A stretch of 46,189 bases of DNA from Nakamurella silvestris (GCA_003576535.1 QXCQ01000052.1:1-46189); one strand, 5' to 3'. Counted from the stretch's first letter, positions 34,767-44,512 are shown. The notes: a model not told the origin generated them from the letters alone. Made by a program: numbers and translations.

Positions 34767-34832
34767 GCATCTCGCGGTGGGATATGTGCAGATGTGAACG
34801 CTGCCATCTGCGCATATCCCACCGAAGAATGC
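34767..34832. repeat. Family B palindrome B3
   Basis: Arms GCATCTCGCGGTGGGATATG.. (from 34767) and its near complement (34805-34832). It lies upstream of the oxidoreductase gene, in the 299-bp gap before the csbD stop, which also holds the hairpin at 34863. Confidence 0.88.
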
Positions 34833-34862
34833 GCGGTGCCCCGCAGACCCCCGGACATGACA

Positions 34863-34893
34863 ACGGGCCCGGAGCGTGTCGCTCCGAGCCCGT
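34863..34893 (-). terminator. Hairpin, probable terminator of the csbD-like gene
   Basis: ACGGGCCCGGAGC (34863-34875) pairs with 34881-34893 with one mismatch, loop GTGTC. It lies 97 bp beyond the csbD-like stop on the minus strand. Nearly the same stem as the terminator at 33612, also 30-35 bp from a family B element. Confidence 0.65.
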
Positions 34894-34989
34894 CATCTTG
34901 GAAGATGCGATCAACCGTTCGGCAGGTGCATCGAGTTCGCGGTCCGCGTGCAGCCGGGTGGAATCCCCTGGCGGGCGCGGACTGTGGTG

Positions 34990-35175
34990 CTACTTGTCAA
35001 AAACGTCCTTGACGGCGTCCTTGGCCTTCTCGCCGGCCTGCTTCACACTGGCGGAAGCCTGGTCGGCCTGACCCTCGGCCTGGAGATCCTCGTTTCCGGT
35101 GACCTTCCCAGTCGCCTCTTTGATCTTGCCGCCCGCGTCCTCGCCGGCATTCTTGATCTTGTCGGACAGGCTCAT
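34990..35175 (-). CDS. CsbD-family stress protein
   Basis: 61 residues from ATG 35175, with GAGAGGA upstream. It matches the CsbD family: KIKNAGEDAGGKIKEATGKV, GNEDLQAEGQADQ and a Lys/Ala-rich amphipathic end (VKQAGEKAKDAVKDVF). CsbD proteins are small, highly charged and helical, induced in general stress (sigma-B regulon in Bacillus); molecular role unknown. The longer open frame upstream has no support. Divergent from the WXG100-like pair, 239 bp apart; no promoter motif was clear. Confidence 0.92.
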   Translation of the reverse strand: MSLSDKIKNAGEDAGGKIKEATGKVTGNEDLQAEGQADQASASVKQAGEKAKDAVKDVFDK

Positions 35176-35414
35176 GACTGGTCCTCTCGTTCGAGTTGTC
35201 GGGCCGGGAATCGGTGCACCGGCCGCCGGATCCGCTTGTGGCAGGTCCTGTGTCACAGCAGTACCCGTGTCCGCGGGCGGCAAACCTCCGGGTTGTCCAC
35301 ACTCCCGGCAACCATCCACAGGTTCCGGCCGAAACACCCCCTTCGGCCACGTCCGATCCATGCTGGACGGCACCGGTATCCGCCGGTGCGCCGATCGTCG
35401 ACGAAGGGGAATCG

Positions 35415-35732
35415 ATGGAGGGGATGGAGGTCACCACCGAGCGGGTGGTGTCCAGCGGGGTTGCCGTGGAGGGGACGGGCCACCTGCTCATGACGGAGAT
35501 CGCCCGGATGCGGGTGATCCTGGGGCATCTGCAGGGGGCGTGGTCGTCATCGGAGGCGGCCCCGCAGTTCGTCCGGGCGTTGGACGGACACCTGGAGGCC
35601 GCGCGGGTGCTCGCCCGCGCACTGCTCGGTCACGGGGCCGGCCTGACCGAGGCGGGGCGGTCGCTGGCGCAGGTCGAGGCGGCGATCGCGCAGGCGGTCG
35701 GCGGCGGTCACGGTGCGGTCGGGGGTCGATGA
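35415..35732 (+). CDS. WXG100/EspC-like small helical protein, gene 1 of pair
   Basis: 105 residues from ATG 35415 (second ATG at 35424). It is entirely helical and Ala-rich, with MTEIARMRVILGHLQGAWSS, a central Trp-43 followed by Ser-Ser, and a second helix (LTEAGRSLAQVEAAIAQAV). Size, two-helix plan and a central Trp resemble type VII (ESX) secreted proteins, but WSS replaces the usual W-x-G. It overlaps the next gene by 4 bp, the usual layout of ESX heterodimer partners. No ESX ATPase or membrane component is in the window. Confidence 0.6.
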   Translation: MEGMEVTTERVVSSGVAVEGTGHLLMTEIARMRVILGHLQGAWSSSEAAPQFVRALDGHLEAARVLARALLGHGAGLTEAGRSLAQVEAAIAQAVGGGHGAVGGR

Positions 35733-36019
35733 TGACGCGGATCGCGGTGAACTATGCGGGGATGGCGGCGGCCCACACCGATCTTGTCGGCTCCTGGACC
35801 AGGATCGAGCAGCACCTGGCCGACCTGGAGGTCGCGGTGGCGGGGATGTCGTCGATGCGGGCGGAGTCCCTGCAGGCCTATCTGACCCTCAAGGCCCGGT
35901 GGGATGCGGCGGCGGCCGAGCGCCAGCACGTTCTGCGTGCCCTGGCCGACTTCGTCGAGGGAGCACTGACGCAGTACCAGCAGGCGGACAGTCGGATCGC
36001 GGCGATGTTCCTCGGGTGA
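35729..36019 (+). CDS. WXG100-like small helical protein, gene 2 of pair
   Basis: 96 residues, starting at ATG 35729 in ATGA overlap with gene 1 (ATG 35732 also possible). Helix-turn-helix plan with turn residues KARWDAAAAE; Trp-58 is followed by Asp-Ala, so the W-x-G turn is altered. The C-terminal helix contains Y83-QQA-D87, a match to the YxxxD/E secretion signal of type VII substrates. Length is normal for WXG100 proteins. The best reading is a diverged ESAT-6-like partner of gene 1, secreted by an ESX system encoded elsewhere. Truncated family A copy A5 follows. Confidence 0.65.
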   Translation: MMTRIAVNYAGMAAAHTDLVGSWTRIEQHLADLEVAVAGMSSMRAESLQAYLTLKARWDAAAAERQHVLRALADFVEGALTQYQQADSRIAAMFLG

Positions 36020-36051
36020 GCCGCGGTTCCTGGGTGAGCCGCGCGCCTTGT

Positions 36052-36102
36052 TGACTCTCGCGCAGTGTCCAGGGAGCGCGGTTGTCGGGATGGAGCGCGG
36101 TC
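36052..36102. repeat. Family A element A5, left arm degraded
   Basis: The right arm is intact (AGCGCGGTTGTCGGGATGGA.., 36075-36102). Where the left arm should be, only GACTCTCGCGCA resembles it, so the palindrome cannot form fully. Confidence 0.7.
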
Positions 36103-36261
36103 GGCCCGGACACCTGCCAGGGGCCCGGGTCCATGCGCCAGCGGGTCCGGGCCACCAGCGCAGGTCGGTGCACCAGCGTGTCCGGAGTACCGGGGCGGGT
36201 TCCCGGTCATCAGCCCCGGGTCCGGTGCCCGGGCCCCCGGCCCACGGGGCAAGATGGGCAC

Positions 36262-36669
36262 ATGACTCGCCCCAATCTTCTCGGCCCGCCCCCGGTTCAC
36301 CTGCCGGAGGACCCCGCCGCCGCCGACATCGCCGCCGGAGCCTCACCGGCCTCCGCCGCCCGGGACCACCCGGACTCCAGCCTCGCCTGGGCGCTGCTCG
36401 CCGAGGCCGCCCTGGACTCCGGCGAGGACGTCCAGGCCTATGCCTACGCCCGGGTCGGATATCACCGTGGGCTCGATCGTCTGCGCCGCAACGGCTGGAA
36501 GGGTGCCGGACCCGTTCCGTGGACGCACGAGCCCAACCAGGCCTTCCTGCGGGCCCTCTCCGCCCTCGGTCAGGCCGCGGCCTCGATCGAGGAGGCCGCG
36601 GAGGTTGAACGGATCCGCGCGTTCCTGCTGGACGCCGACCCGCAGATCCCGGCGAATCTGCTGCCGTAA
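36262..36669 (+). CDS. DUF3151 family protein
   Basis: 135 residues, cytoplasmic and helical. The DUF3151 signature is strong: SSLAWALLAEAALDSGEDVQ, AYAYARVGYHRGLDRLRRNG, GPVPWTHEPNQAFLRALSAL. The family is nearly confined to actinobacteria, and its member in M. tuberculosis (Rv0360c, from memory) also lies between purA and fba. Function unknown. ATG 36262 has no ribosome site. Family B element B4 follows the stop. Confidence 0.93.
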   Translation: MTRPNLLGPPPVHLPEDPAAADIAAGASPASAARDHPDSSLAWALLAEAALDSGEDVQAYAYARVGYHRGLDRLRRNGWKGAGPVPWTHEPNQAFLRALSALGQAAASIEEAAEVERIRAFLLDADPQIPANLLP

Positions 36670-36695
36670 CGGCCCGGGCCACCCCGCCCCAACCC

Positions 36696-36760
36696 GCATC
36701 CTGCGGCGGGATATGCGCAGTTGGGAACTCTCACATCTGCGCATATCCCACCGCAGGATG
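36696..36760. repeat. Family B palindrome B4
   Basis: Arms GCATCCTGCGGCGGGATATG.. (36696-36720) and CTGCGCATATCCCACCGCAG.. (36737-36760). The change of GGTGGG to GGCGGG in the left arm leaves a mismatch. It lies between convergent stops at 36669 and 36791. Confidence 0.9.
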
Positions 36761-36790
36761 AAGCTCGCCCCAACCCAGAACGGTGAAGGA

Positions 36791-37606
36791 TCAGTCCTCG
36801 GTGGGGGCCGGTCGCAGCAACCGCAGCGGCTGCTGGTGCCGGTAGTAGGTCCACCGGTCCATCGGCCGGCGGTGCTCCACCCCGTCGCTGACGACCGTCA
36901 TGCCCGCAGCGCCGACGGAGGTCGCCCGACCCTCGAATTCCTGCCAGGTGTGACCAAGTCCCAGGAAACGCCGCTGCTCGACCCCCAGGGTGAGCCCGCT
37001 CTCGGCGTTCGGCCGGACCCGCACCCGGCGGACCGCACCGTGCAGCACCCGCCGTTCGTCCACGTACGCCGTCCCGTCCACCGGTGCCAGTTCGGCCGAT
37101 CCGACCAGCACACCCCCGACGTCGTCGCGCAGGATCGTCACCTCCCGCTCCCGGTCGGTGGCCACGGTCGCCAGGGCGTCCACCGCCACCGGCAGTCCCC
37201 AGAGCAGGGTGAACGGGGTCGGCCCGGGTGTCAGGTAGCCGATCGTCACCGAGGTCAGCAGCTCCTTGCGGACGAGCCGGAGCACCACGGCGGCCAGATC
37301 GGCGTCGTCGCCGATGACGATCACCCGGCCCGTCAGCAGCGGGTCGATCTCCTTGCCGGGACGCCGCCCGACGAAGGAGATCCCCAATCCGCGGCGGGCC
37401 AGTTCGGCGGCCAGGGCGGCGAACGGGTCGTGTGACGGGGCGTCGGAGTTGTCGCCCCGACAGCACACGACAGTGAGAACGTCGGGGTTCTCGACTAATC
37501 TTCTCTGCGGCACGGGCACACCGTGACGGTACCGGCGTGTGGTCTCCACATCGCCGACCGGTTCCAACGGAGCGGTCGCTGTGAACGGCCGCCCCGGACA
37601 GAGCAT
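36791..37606 (-). CDS. Conserved actinobacterial protein beside purA (Rv0358-like)
   Basis: 271 residues from ATG 37606; GTG 37519 or 37513 are plausible shorter starts because the first 30 residues look unconstrained. Residues about 43-150 read as an alpha/beta domain (VLTVVCCRGDNSDAP, GRVIVIGDDADLAAVVLRLV, LTSVTIGYLTPGPTPFTLLW), followed by a beta-rich part with GGVLVGSAELAPVDGTAYVD, vaguely like the lipid-kinase/NAD-kinase C-terminal fold. It ends MDRWTYYRHQQPLRLLRP. No catalytic motif was recognised. In M. tuberculosis a hypothetical gene (Rv0358) has the same divergent position next to purA. Function unknown. Confidence 0.75.
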   Translation of the reverse strand: MLCPGRPFTATAPLEPVGDVETTRRYRHGVPVPQRRLVENPDVLTVVCCRGDNSDAPSHDPFAALAAELARRGLGISFVGRRPGKEIDPLLTGRVIVIGDDADLAAVVLRLVRKELLTSVTIGYLTPGPTPFTLLWGLPVAVDALATVATDREREVTILRDDVGGVLVGSAELAPVDGTAYVDERRVLHGAVRRVRVRPNAESGLTLGVEQRRFLGLGHTWQEFEGRATSVGAAGMTVVSDGVEHRRPMDRWTYYRHQQPLRLLRPAPTED

Positions 37607-37659
37607 CGGCCGAAACCCGGCAGGTGCGAATCCATCGGTGTCACGCCGGTGCGAGGTAG

Positions 37660-38961
<1,302 letters not shown>

Positions 38962-38972
38962 CCAACGCCCGG

Positions 38973-39034
38973 GAAACACGATTCGGGTCCCAGATGGTCG
39001 GATTTCGACCACCTGGGACCCGAATCGTGTTTTC
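38973..39034. repeat. Family D palindrome D3
   Basis: Arms 38973-39000 and 39006-39034 pair over about 28 bp with one mismatch and one bulge, ending in GTTTTC on the plus strand. The core CGATTCGGG / CCCGAATCG is that of D1 and D2, but the outermost bases are GAAACA / TGTTTTC here. It starts 12 bp after the purA stop and may end that transcript. Confidence 0.92.
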
Positions 39035-39113
39035 AGCGGTTCAGCACCGGTGTTCGGCCCGGGTCGGTGAGCTGGTGCCTCCGGTGGGTTCGGGTCCGGG
39101 ACACCCGAGGCGA

Positions 39114-39119
39114 TAAGCT
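39114..39119 (+). promoter_or_regulatory. -10 box (TAAGCT) for purD, probable leaderless start
   Basis: TAAGCT at 39114-39119 places a transcript start close to the GTG at 39128, which lacks a ribosome site. purD may therefore have its own promoter after D3. Confidence 0.5.
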
Positions 39120-39127
39120 CACTCATC

Positions 39128-40375
39128 GTGCGAATTCTTGTGATCGGATCCGGTGCCCGCGAACACGCCCTGCTGAGGGCCCTGCGTCGTGATCCGGCGG
39201 TGACGGACCTGCATATCGCGCCCGGCAACGCCGGGACCGCCTCCCTCGCCGACGCCCACCCGGTCTCGGTCACCGATCCGGAGGCCGTCGCCGCCCTGGC
39301 GGTGACCCTGGAAGCAGACCTCGTGGTCATCGGACCCGAGGTCCCGCTGGTGGCCGGTGCGGCCGATGCGGTGCGTGCGGCCGGTATCCCGGCATTCGGC
39401 CCCGGTGCCGCTGCCGCGCAGATCGAGGGCTCCAAGGCTTTCGCCAAGGACGTCATGGCCGCCGCCGGTGTGCCCACCGCCGCTGCCGTTTCCGTCGAGG
39501 ACGTGGCCGGGATCGACGCCGCCCTGGACACCTGTGGTTCCCCGTACGTCGTCAAGGACGACGGGCTGGCCGCCGGCAAGGGTGTCGTCGTCACCGAGGA
39601 CCGCGCCGTCGCCTACGCCCACGCCGCCGATGTGCTGGCCGGCGGACACCCGGTGCTGGTCGAGCGGTTCCTCGACGGCCCCGAGGTCTCCCTGTTCGCG
39701 GTGTGCGACGGGACCCGCGCGGTTCCGCTGCTCCCGGCCCAGGACTTCAAGCGCCGCAACGACAACGACGAGGGTCCGAACACCGGCGGCATGGGGGCCT
39801 ACGCCCCGCTGGACTGGGCTCCGGCCGATCTGGTCGCCACGGTCCAGGCCACCGTCCTGGACCCGGTGGTCGCCGAGATGGCCCGCCGCGGCACCCCTTT
39901 CACCGGGCTGCTCTACGCCGGTCTGGTGCTGACCGAGCGCGGACCGGAGGTGATCGAGTTCAACTGCCGTTTCGGCGACCCGGAGACCCAGGTGGTGCTG
40001 GAACTGCTCGAGACCCCGTTGGCCGGCCTGTTGAAGGCCTCGGCGGACGGTGACCTGTCCGGTCACACGGAGCTGTCCTGGCGTTCGGGATCGGCGGTGA
40101 CGGTGGTGGTCGCGGCCGAGAACTACCCGGGCACACCCGTTATCGGGGACCCCATCGTCGGGGCCGACCTCGACGGGGTGCTGCATGCGGGGACCAGCCG
40201 TGGGCTGGACGGGGAGGTGCTGTCGGCCGGAGGTCGGGTGCTGTCCGCCGTCGGTTCGGGCGCGGATCTGGTGGCGGCGCGGGCCGCGGCCTACGCGTTG
40301 GTCGACCAGATCGAGCTGCGCGGGTCCCACCACCGCACCGACATCGCCTTGGCGGCAGCCGAAGGACGTCTGTAA
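39128..40375 (+). CDS. purD: Phosphoribosylamine-glycine ligase (GAR synthetase)
   Basis: Second step of purine synthesis: ATP-dependent joining of glycine to phosphoribosylamine. 415 residues with ATP-grasp fold: N-terminal [54 protein letters not shown] and [16 protein letters not shown] (metal and ATP residues). GTG 39128 begins the conserved first strand and appears leaderless. It follows purA by 166 bp; clustering with purA fits shared demand. Palindrome C3 follows 8 bp after the stop. Confidence 0.98.
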   Translation: MRILVIGSGAREHALLRALRRDPAVTDLHIAPGNAGTASLADAHPVSVTDPEAVAALAVTLEADLVVIGPEVPLVAGAADAVRAAGIPAFGPGAAAAQIEGSKAFAKDVMAAAGVPTAAAVSVEDVAGIDAALDTCGSPYVVKDDGLAAGKGVVVTEDRAVAYAHAADVLAGGHPVLVERFLDGPEVSLFAVCDGTRAVPLLPAQDFKRRNDNDEGPNTGGMGAYAPLDWAPADLVATVQATVLDPVVAEMARRGTPFTGLLYAGLVLTERGPEVIEFNCRFGDPETQVVLELLETPLAGLLKASADGDLSGHTELSWRSGSAVTVVVAAENYPGTPVIGDPIVGADLDGVLHAGTSRGLDGEVLSAGGRVLSAVGSGADLVAARAAAYALVDQIELRGSHHRTDIALAAAEGRL

Positions 40376-40382
40376 CACCCCG

Positions 40383-40429
40383 CGAGTGGACGCCCACACC
40401 CCAGAAATAGGGGTGTGGGCGTCCACTCG
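40383..40429. repeat. Family C palindrome C3
   Basis: A perfect 20-bp stem (40383-40402 with 40410-40429) closes the 7-nt loop AGAAATA. Outer word CGAGTGGAC is shared with C1/C2; inner CGCCCACACCCC differs from their CTTGACACCCC but is fully paired here. It fills the gap between the convergent stops of purD and the LysE gene. Confidence 0.93.
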
Positions 40430-40450
40430 GCGGGGGGCAGGCGGGTGTGG

Positions 40451-41083
40451 CTAGGCGCGGGAGGCGGCGAGTTTCACACCGAAACCGACCAGCACCACTC
40501 CGGTGACCCGGTCGATCCAGCCGCGCACCGAATCCTTGGACAACCAGCGCCGCGCCAGGTGGGCCGAGCCGATCAACCCGGCGAACCAGAACACGCTGAC
40601 CAGGTTGTGCACCATGGCCAGGGCCAGGCCCATCAGCAGGTGGTTGGAGTTCGCCGGGACGAACTGCGGGATGACGGCCAGGTAGAAGGCCCCGACCTTC
40701 GGGTTGAGCAGATTCGTGGTGGCCCCGCGGGCGAAGGCCCGCCACAGCGGTTCGCTCGCCGGCGCCCGGCCGGCCTCCGGCACGGCGGCGCGACTGCGGG
40801 TGCGCCACAACATCATCGCGCCCAGGTAGATCATGTAGAGCGCGCCGGCGATCCGCAGACCGTCATCGGCCAGGGTGGAGGCCGCCAACAGGGCCGTTGC
40901 GCCGACCGCGGCCGCCGCACCCCAGACCAGCGCCCCGGTGTTGATTCCCAGAGCGGTGACGATCGCATGTCGGCGGCTCTGCGCGATGGCGCTGCGCAGG
41001 ACCAGGGCGGTGTCCAGGCCGGGGATGATCGTCAGGAACACGGCGACGACGGAGAAGGACAGCAGGGCTGAGGTCACGGTCAC
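40451..41083 (-). CDS. LysE/RhtB family amino-acid exporter
   Basis: 210 residues from GTG 41083 (AGGA upstream; GTG 41077 is also possible). Six hydrophobic helices in LysE order, with the family motif in helix 1-2 (VFLTIIPGLDTALVLRSAIA, with PGLD close to the usual PGP) and FARGATTNLLNPKVGAFYLA. These proteins export amino acids or their derivatives (homoserine, threonine, leucine); the substrate is unknown. The longer open frame upstream runs through palindrome A6. Convergent with purD. Confidence 0.92.
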   Translation of the reverse strand: MTVTSALLSFSVVAVFLTIIPGLDTALVLRSAIAQSRRHAIVTALGINTGALVWGAAAAVGATALLAASTLADDGLRIAGALYMIYLGAMMLWRTRSRAAVPEAGRAPASEPLWRAFARGATTNLLNPKVGAFYLAVIPQFVPANSNHLLMGLALAMVHNLVSVFWFAGLIGSAHLARRWLSKDSVRGWIDRVTGVVLVGFGVKLAASRA

Positions 41084-41132
41084 CGGAACATCCTGCCACC
41101 CGGCGACCCGCGGTCGGTGCGCCCGGGCCAGC

Positions 41133-41200
41133 TGACCGCGCTCCGCACCGACTACCGCGCTGTCTGCAGCGTGCGCGGTTGTCGGTACGGAGCGCGGTAG
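41133..41200. repeat. Family A palindrome A6
   Basis: Arms GACCGCGCTCCGCACCGACT.. (41133-41160) and 41173-41200 pair well, with matching changes in both arms (GCACCGAC / GTCGGTAC, where other copies have TCCCGAC / GTCGGGA). It lies between two minus-strand genes. Confidence 0.88.
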
Positions 41201-41225
41201 CCGGGCGTGATCGGTGGCACAGCGG

Positions 41226-42407
41226 TCAACGGCGGACGAACCCCGCCAGCGCCTCCAGTGCCCCTTCGACCGTCGACTGCGGACCGGCGAAGGACAGCCG
41301 CATCGTCCGATGTCCGCGTTCCAGGTCGAAGTCCACCCCGGGCGCGACGGCCACCCCGGTCTCTGCCAGCAGCCGCGCACACCAGACGGCCGAGTCGTCG
41401 GTCAGTGAGCTGATGTCGGCGTACACGTAGAAGGCCCCGTCGGCCGGTGCCAGGTCGGTGATGCCGATCGAGCGCAGGCCGTCCAGCAGCAGTGTGCGGT
41501 TGCGGCTGTACTGCGCGACGTGGCCGTCACATTCCTCGTAGGCGTCGAAGGCGGCCAGTGCTGCGTACTGGGCCGGTGCCGGTGGGCAGATCGCCATGTT
41601 GCCGGCCAACGCGTCCACCGATCCGGCGAGATCGCGGGGGACCAGGGTCCAGCCGATCCGCCAGCCCGTCATGGAGAAGTACTTCGAGAAGGAGTTGATG
41701 ACGAACCCGTTCCGGTCCGTCGACCAGGCGCAGGTTCCCCGGTGGCCGTAGGTGATGCCGTGGTAGATCTCGTCCGAGATCAGTCGAATTCCCTGCTGGG
41801 CCGAATAGGTTGCGATCTGGGCCATCTCGGCCTCGTCCAGCATGGTGCCGGAGGGGTTGGCCGGGGAGGCGACGATCAGGCCGTCCAGACCAGGACCGTG
41901 GCGCTGCACGTCCTCGAGCATCGCCACCGTTGGCTGGTAGCGGGTCTCGGGTCCGCTCGGGATCGGAACCACTTCACATCCCAAGGCGTGCAGGATGTTC
42001 CGATAGGCGGGGTAACTGGGTGTGGCGAGCCCGATCCGCGCCCCGGGGTCGAAGGCGGACAGGAAGGCGAGGTTGAAGGCTGCCGAGGAGCCGGTCGTGA
42101 CGAACACCTCGGCCGGGTCGACCGTCAGGCCGTACCAGTCCAGGTAGTGCTGGGCGATCCGCTCCCGCAGGGGCGCGATACCACTGGACTCGGTGTAGCC
42201 GAGGACCTCGGTGTCCAGGGCATCGGCCAGTGCCCGCCGCACCGGGCCCGGGGCGGGGGTGGCCGGCTGCCCGGCGGAGAGGTTGAACACCGGCAGGCCG
42301 GCCTCGGCCCGCCTGGCCGCTGCGGCCCACACGGCCATCACCCGGAACGGGGCGGTCTGCCCGCGGAGCGACGGTCGGAAGGTCGGCGGAGCGGAAGGCG
42401 TCGTCAT
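41226..42407 (-). CDS. PLP-dependent aminotransferase (class I/II)
   Basis: 393 residues from ATG 42407. Fold type I aminotransferase: NLSAGQPATPAPGPVRRALA, GYTESSGIAPLRERIAQHY, SPANPSGTMLDEAEM, RLISDEIYHGITYG (Asp/Tyr for the cofactor) and NSFSKYFSMTGWRIGW with the PLP lysine, ending in a substrate-carboxylate Arg (HRTMRLSFAGP). It resembles aspartate/aromatic aminotransferases of the AspC/PatA type; specificity cannot be assigned. The downstream LysE gene on the same strand is separated by palindrome A6 (142 bp). Confidence 0.93.
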   Translation of the reverse strand: MTTPSAPPTFRPSLRGQTAPFRVMAVWAAAARRAEAGLPVFNLSAGQPATPAPGPVRRALADALDTEVLGYTESSGIAPLRERIAQHYLDWYGLTVDPAEVFVTTGSSAAFNLAFLSAFDPGARIGLATPSYPAYRNILHALGCEVVPIPSGPETRYQPTVAMLEDVQRHGPGLDGLIVASPANPSGTMLDEAEMAQIATYSAQQGIRLISDEIYHGITYGHRGTCAWSTDRNGFVINSFSKYFSMTGWRIGWTLVPRDLAGSVDALAGNMAICPPAPAQYAALAAFDAYEECDGHVAQYSRNRTLLLDGLRSIGITDLAPADGAFYVYADISSLTDDSAVWCARLLAETGVAVAPGVDFDLERGHRTMRLSFAGPQSTVEGALEALAGFVRR

Positions 42408-42453
42408 GGATACATCTTGGCGGGCGGGGGACGGCGAGGCCACCCACACCCCG

Positions 42454-42523
42454 CTGACCGCGCTCCCTCCCGACAATCGCGCTTGATGCATGCAGCGCGG
42501 ATGTCGGGAAGGAGCGCGGTCAG
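42454..42523. repeat. Family A palindrome A7 (best preserved copy)
   Basis: 30-bp arms (42454-42483 and 42494-42523) pair at about 27 positions around TGATGCATGC. It lies in the 309-bp divergent gap between the aminotransferase and the small membrane protein. The rest of that gap (42524-42716) shows no repeat and no clear promoter beyond the ribosome site at its end. Confidence 0.9.
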
Positions 42524-42716
42524 GCCCGCCCCCCGACCCCGGGGTTCAGGGTCGAACGAGGGCACATTCAGGGTTTCACCCCAGGGACGCCACCTCCGGC
42601 GACTGGCAGACTTCTTGTCAGGACGGAGGAACGGCGCGGCAGTTCTGCGGTGCCGACACCAGCCGTCGTGAAGTCACACCGGTCGCCGAGGCGGCCGACC
42701 TACGAAGGAGAAGTTG

Positions 42717-42893
42717 ATGAGTACTTTCTGGAAGATCGTGCTGGCGTTCCTGGCCATCTGGCTCGTCATCACCCTGATCGGCTTTGTGGTGAAGGCCCTG
42801 TTCTGGGTCGGCATCCTCGGCGGCATCGCCTTCCTCGGCACCCTCGCCTACGGCGCGCTCAAAGGCAAGGGATCAGCCGCGCGGACCCGCTGA
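42717..42893 (+). CDS. Small two-helix membrane protein
   Basis: 58 residues, MSTFWKIVLAFLAIWLVITL onward. Two hydrophobic segments (about 5-27 and 29-47: LFWVGILGGIAFLGTLAYGA) with a short basic tail (KGKGSAARTR). A strong ribosome site (GAAGGAGAAG) 6 bp before the ATG and clean GC3 bias support it as a real gene. Small proteins of this plan are common and uncharacterised in actinobacteria. Its last 21 bp overlap the convergent SDR gene. Confidence 0.8.
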   Translation: MSTFWKIVLAFLAIWLVITLIGFVVKALFWVGILGGIAFLGTLAYGALKGKGSAARTR

Positions 42894-43643
42894 CTTCGTG
42901 AGCCGGCCGGTCAGGAAGGTCCACACCCTGACCGGCAGCAGCCGGGCGAGCTTCATCATGACGGCCATCGGGAGCGGGAAGACGATCTCCTGACGCCCAC
43001 CGGCCAAGCCCGCGGCGATACTGCGGGCGGCGGTGTCGGCGTCGATGAGGAACGGCATCGGGAAGGTGTTCCGTGAGGTCATCGGGGTACGGACGAATCC
43101 GGGGTTGACGGTCACCACCCGGATCCCGCGCCGCCGGGCCTCCGGACGGATGGCCTCGGCGAAGTTGATCTGGGCTGCCTTCGAGGCCCCGTAGGCCATC
43201 GATCCCGGGATGCCCCGGTAACCGGCCACGGAGGCGACGATGGCGATGACACCGCTTCCCTGGGCGGTCATCCCGGGGAGCACTGCCGCCACACCGTGGA
43301 CGGCGCCCATGACGTTCACCTCGAGGTGCCTGGCGAAGGACTCCGGGTCGAGCTCGGCCAAGGTGATCTGCTCCCAGGTGCCGGCGCACAGGACGGCGAT
43401 GTCAAGGCCGCCCAGGGCCTCGCGGACCTCCTGGGCGGCAGCAACAACCGAGTCCGCGTCGACCACGTCCACCGGCACTGTGGTCATCCGCCCGGCGGAG
43501 ACCTGTTCCAGGAGTTCGGCTCTACGGGCCGAGATGGCCACCTTCGCCCCGCGGGAGAGCAACTCCTGCGCCAGGGCTGCACCGATGCCCGACGAGGCGC
43601 CGATGATCCAGACCCGCGAATTGGTGAGCTGGACTTTCGTCAC
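42873..43643 (-). CDS. Short-chain dehydrogenase/reductase
   Basis: 256 residues from GTG 43643. It has WIIGASSGIGAALAQELLSR, the dinucleotide site, VLCAGTWEQ in place of NNAG, and the catalytic Ser..Tyr-x3-Lys in SVAGYRGIPGSMAYGASKAA. A hydrophobic C-terminal stretch near the end (FPLPMAVMMKLARLLPVRVW) may associate with membrane. It is the third gene of the FAD oxidase-DUF1365-SDR operon, overlapping DUF1365 by 4 bp (GTGA). In related clusters an SDR of this type accompanies fatty-acid modifying enzymes, so a lipid substrate is plausible but unproven. Confidence 0.92.
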   Translation of the reverse strand: MTKVQLTNSRVWIIGASSGIGAALAQELLSRGAKVAISARRAELLEQVSAGRMTTVPVDVVDADSVVAAAQEVREALGGLDIAVLCAGTWEQITLAELDPESFARHLEVNVMGAVHGVAAVLPGMTAQGSGVIAIVASVAGYRGIPGSMAYGASKAAQINFAEAIRPEARRRGIRVVTVNPGFVRTPMTSRNTFPMPFLIDADTAARSIAAGLAGGRQEIVFPLPMAVMMKLARLLPVRVWTFLTGRLTKSAGPRG

Positions 43644-44512
43644 GAGGCGACTGCTTTCGGGTGTTCGAGGGACGGGGCCGGTTCGGTGGATGACCGATCG
43701 GGGGATCCACCGACCGGTCCTGTTCGTGTGGTGTCTGCTGCGGATGGAGCGGTGTGGCGGAGGTTCCCGTTCACGTACACCGGGGTGATGCCCGGCCCCG
43801 AACGTGGCTGGACGGCGAGTTTGCGCCGCCACAGTGTGATCCCTTGCCAGCGGATGAGCGCCGAGACCCTCAGCTGGGCAAAAGGTCTGGTCAGGAAGTT
43901 CCACCGCCCGCCGGGGCGGGCCGTTCCGTGCATCGCTGCGGTGAACGGTACCGATCCGTTCTGCTCCAGGCTGATCAGCACGTCCAACCGGCGTTCCGGT
44001 GCGGTGATCCGCATCCGGTACTGTCCGTGACCCTCCATAAAAGGTGAGACGTAGAAGGCCTTCTCGACCGTCGCCCGTCCCGCTTCATCGGCCTCCAGCA
44101 GGTAGGCATGACGACCGTGGTAGGTGTTGTGCACCTCCACGACGATGTCCTGCTGGTTCCCCTCGGCGTCGTAGCACCAGTAGATCGAGATCGGGTTGAA
44201 GCAGTGTCCGAAGGACCGGGCTCCGGCCAGCATCAGCACCTTCGCCGCCGGCCGGGCTCCTCGTGCGGCAAGGAAGGCGTCGACATTCCCGCGGATCGTG
44301 CCGCTGCCGTCCCAGTGGTCCCGGCTGTCGATCGAACCGATGACACCGAATCCGCGGGGCAGAACGGGGACATGATCCAGATCCACCAGCCACATCGGAC
44401 TCCGGTAGGCGAACACGTGCCGCATCGGCCGCAGCCGGGCGTGGCTGATCGCGCAGTCGTACCGGGTCAGGGCCGAGACGCTGGTCGCTGCATAGGTCCC
44501 GACGGCCGTCAC
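43640..44512 (-). CDS. DUF1365 family protein
   Basis: 290 residues from GTG 44512 (GTGA overlap with the FAD gene). DUF1365 (COG3496) signatures: LRPMRHVFAYRSPMWLVDLD, GARSFGHCFNPISIYWCYDA, VEVHNTYHGRHAYLLE, EKAFYVSPFMEGHGQYRMRI. The family is found next to a flavin amine oxidase-like protein and often a cyclopropane-fatty-acid-type methyltransferase in many bacteria, and in Rhodobacter in the singlet-oxygen stress regulon. Its chemistry is not established. The last 50 residues here are a Pro/Thr/Ser-rich tail. No methyltransferase follows in this window. Confidence 0.93.
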   Translation of the reverse strand: MTAVGTYAATSVSALTRYDCAISHARLRPMRHVFAYRSPMWLVDLDHVPVLPRGFGVIGSIDSRDHWDGSGTIRGNVDAFLAARGARPAAKVLMLAGARSFGHCFNPISIYWCYDAEGNQQDIVVEVHNTYHGRHAYLLEADEAGRATVEKAFYVSPFMEGHGQYRMRITAPERRLDVLISLEQNGSVPFTAAMHGTARPGGRWNFLTRPFAQLRVSALIRWQGITLWRRKLAVQPRSGPGITPVYVNGNLRHTAPSAADTTRTGPVGGSPDRSSTEPAPSLEHPKAVAS

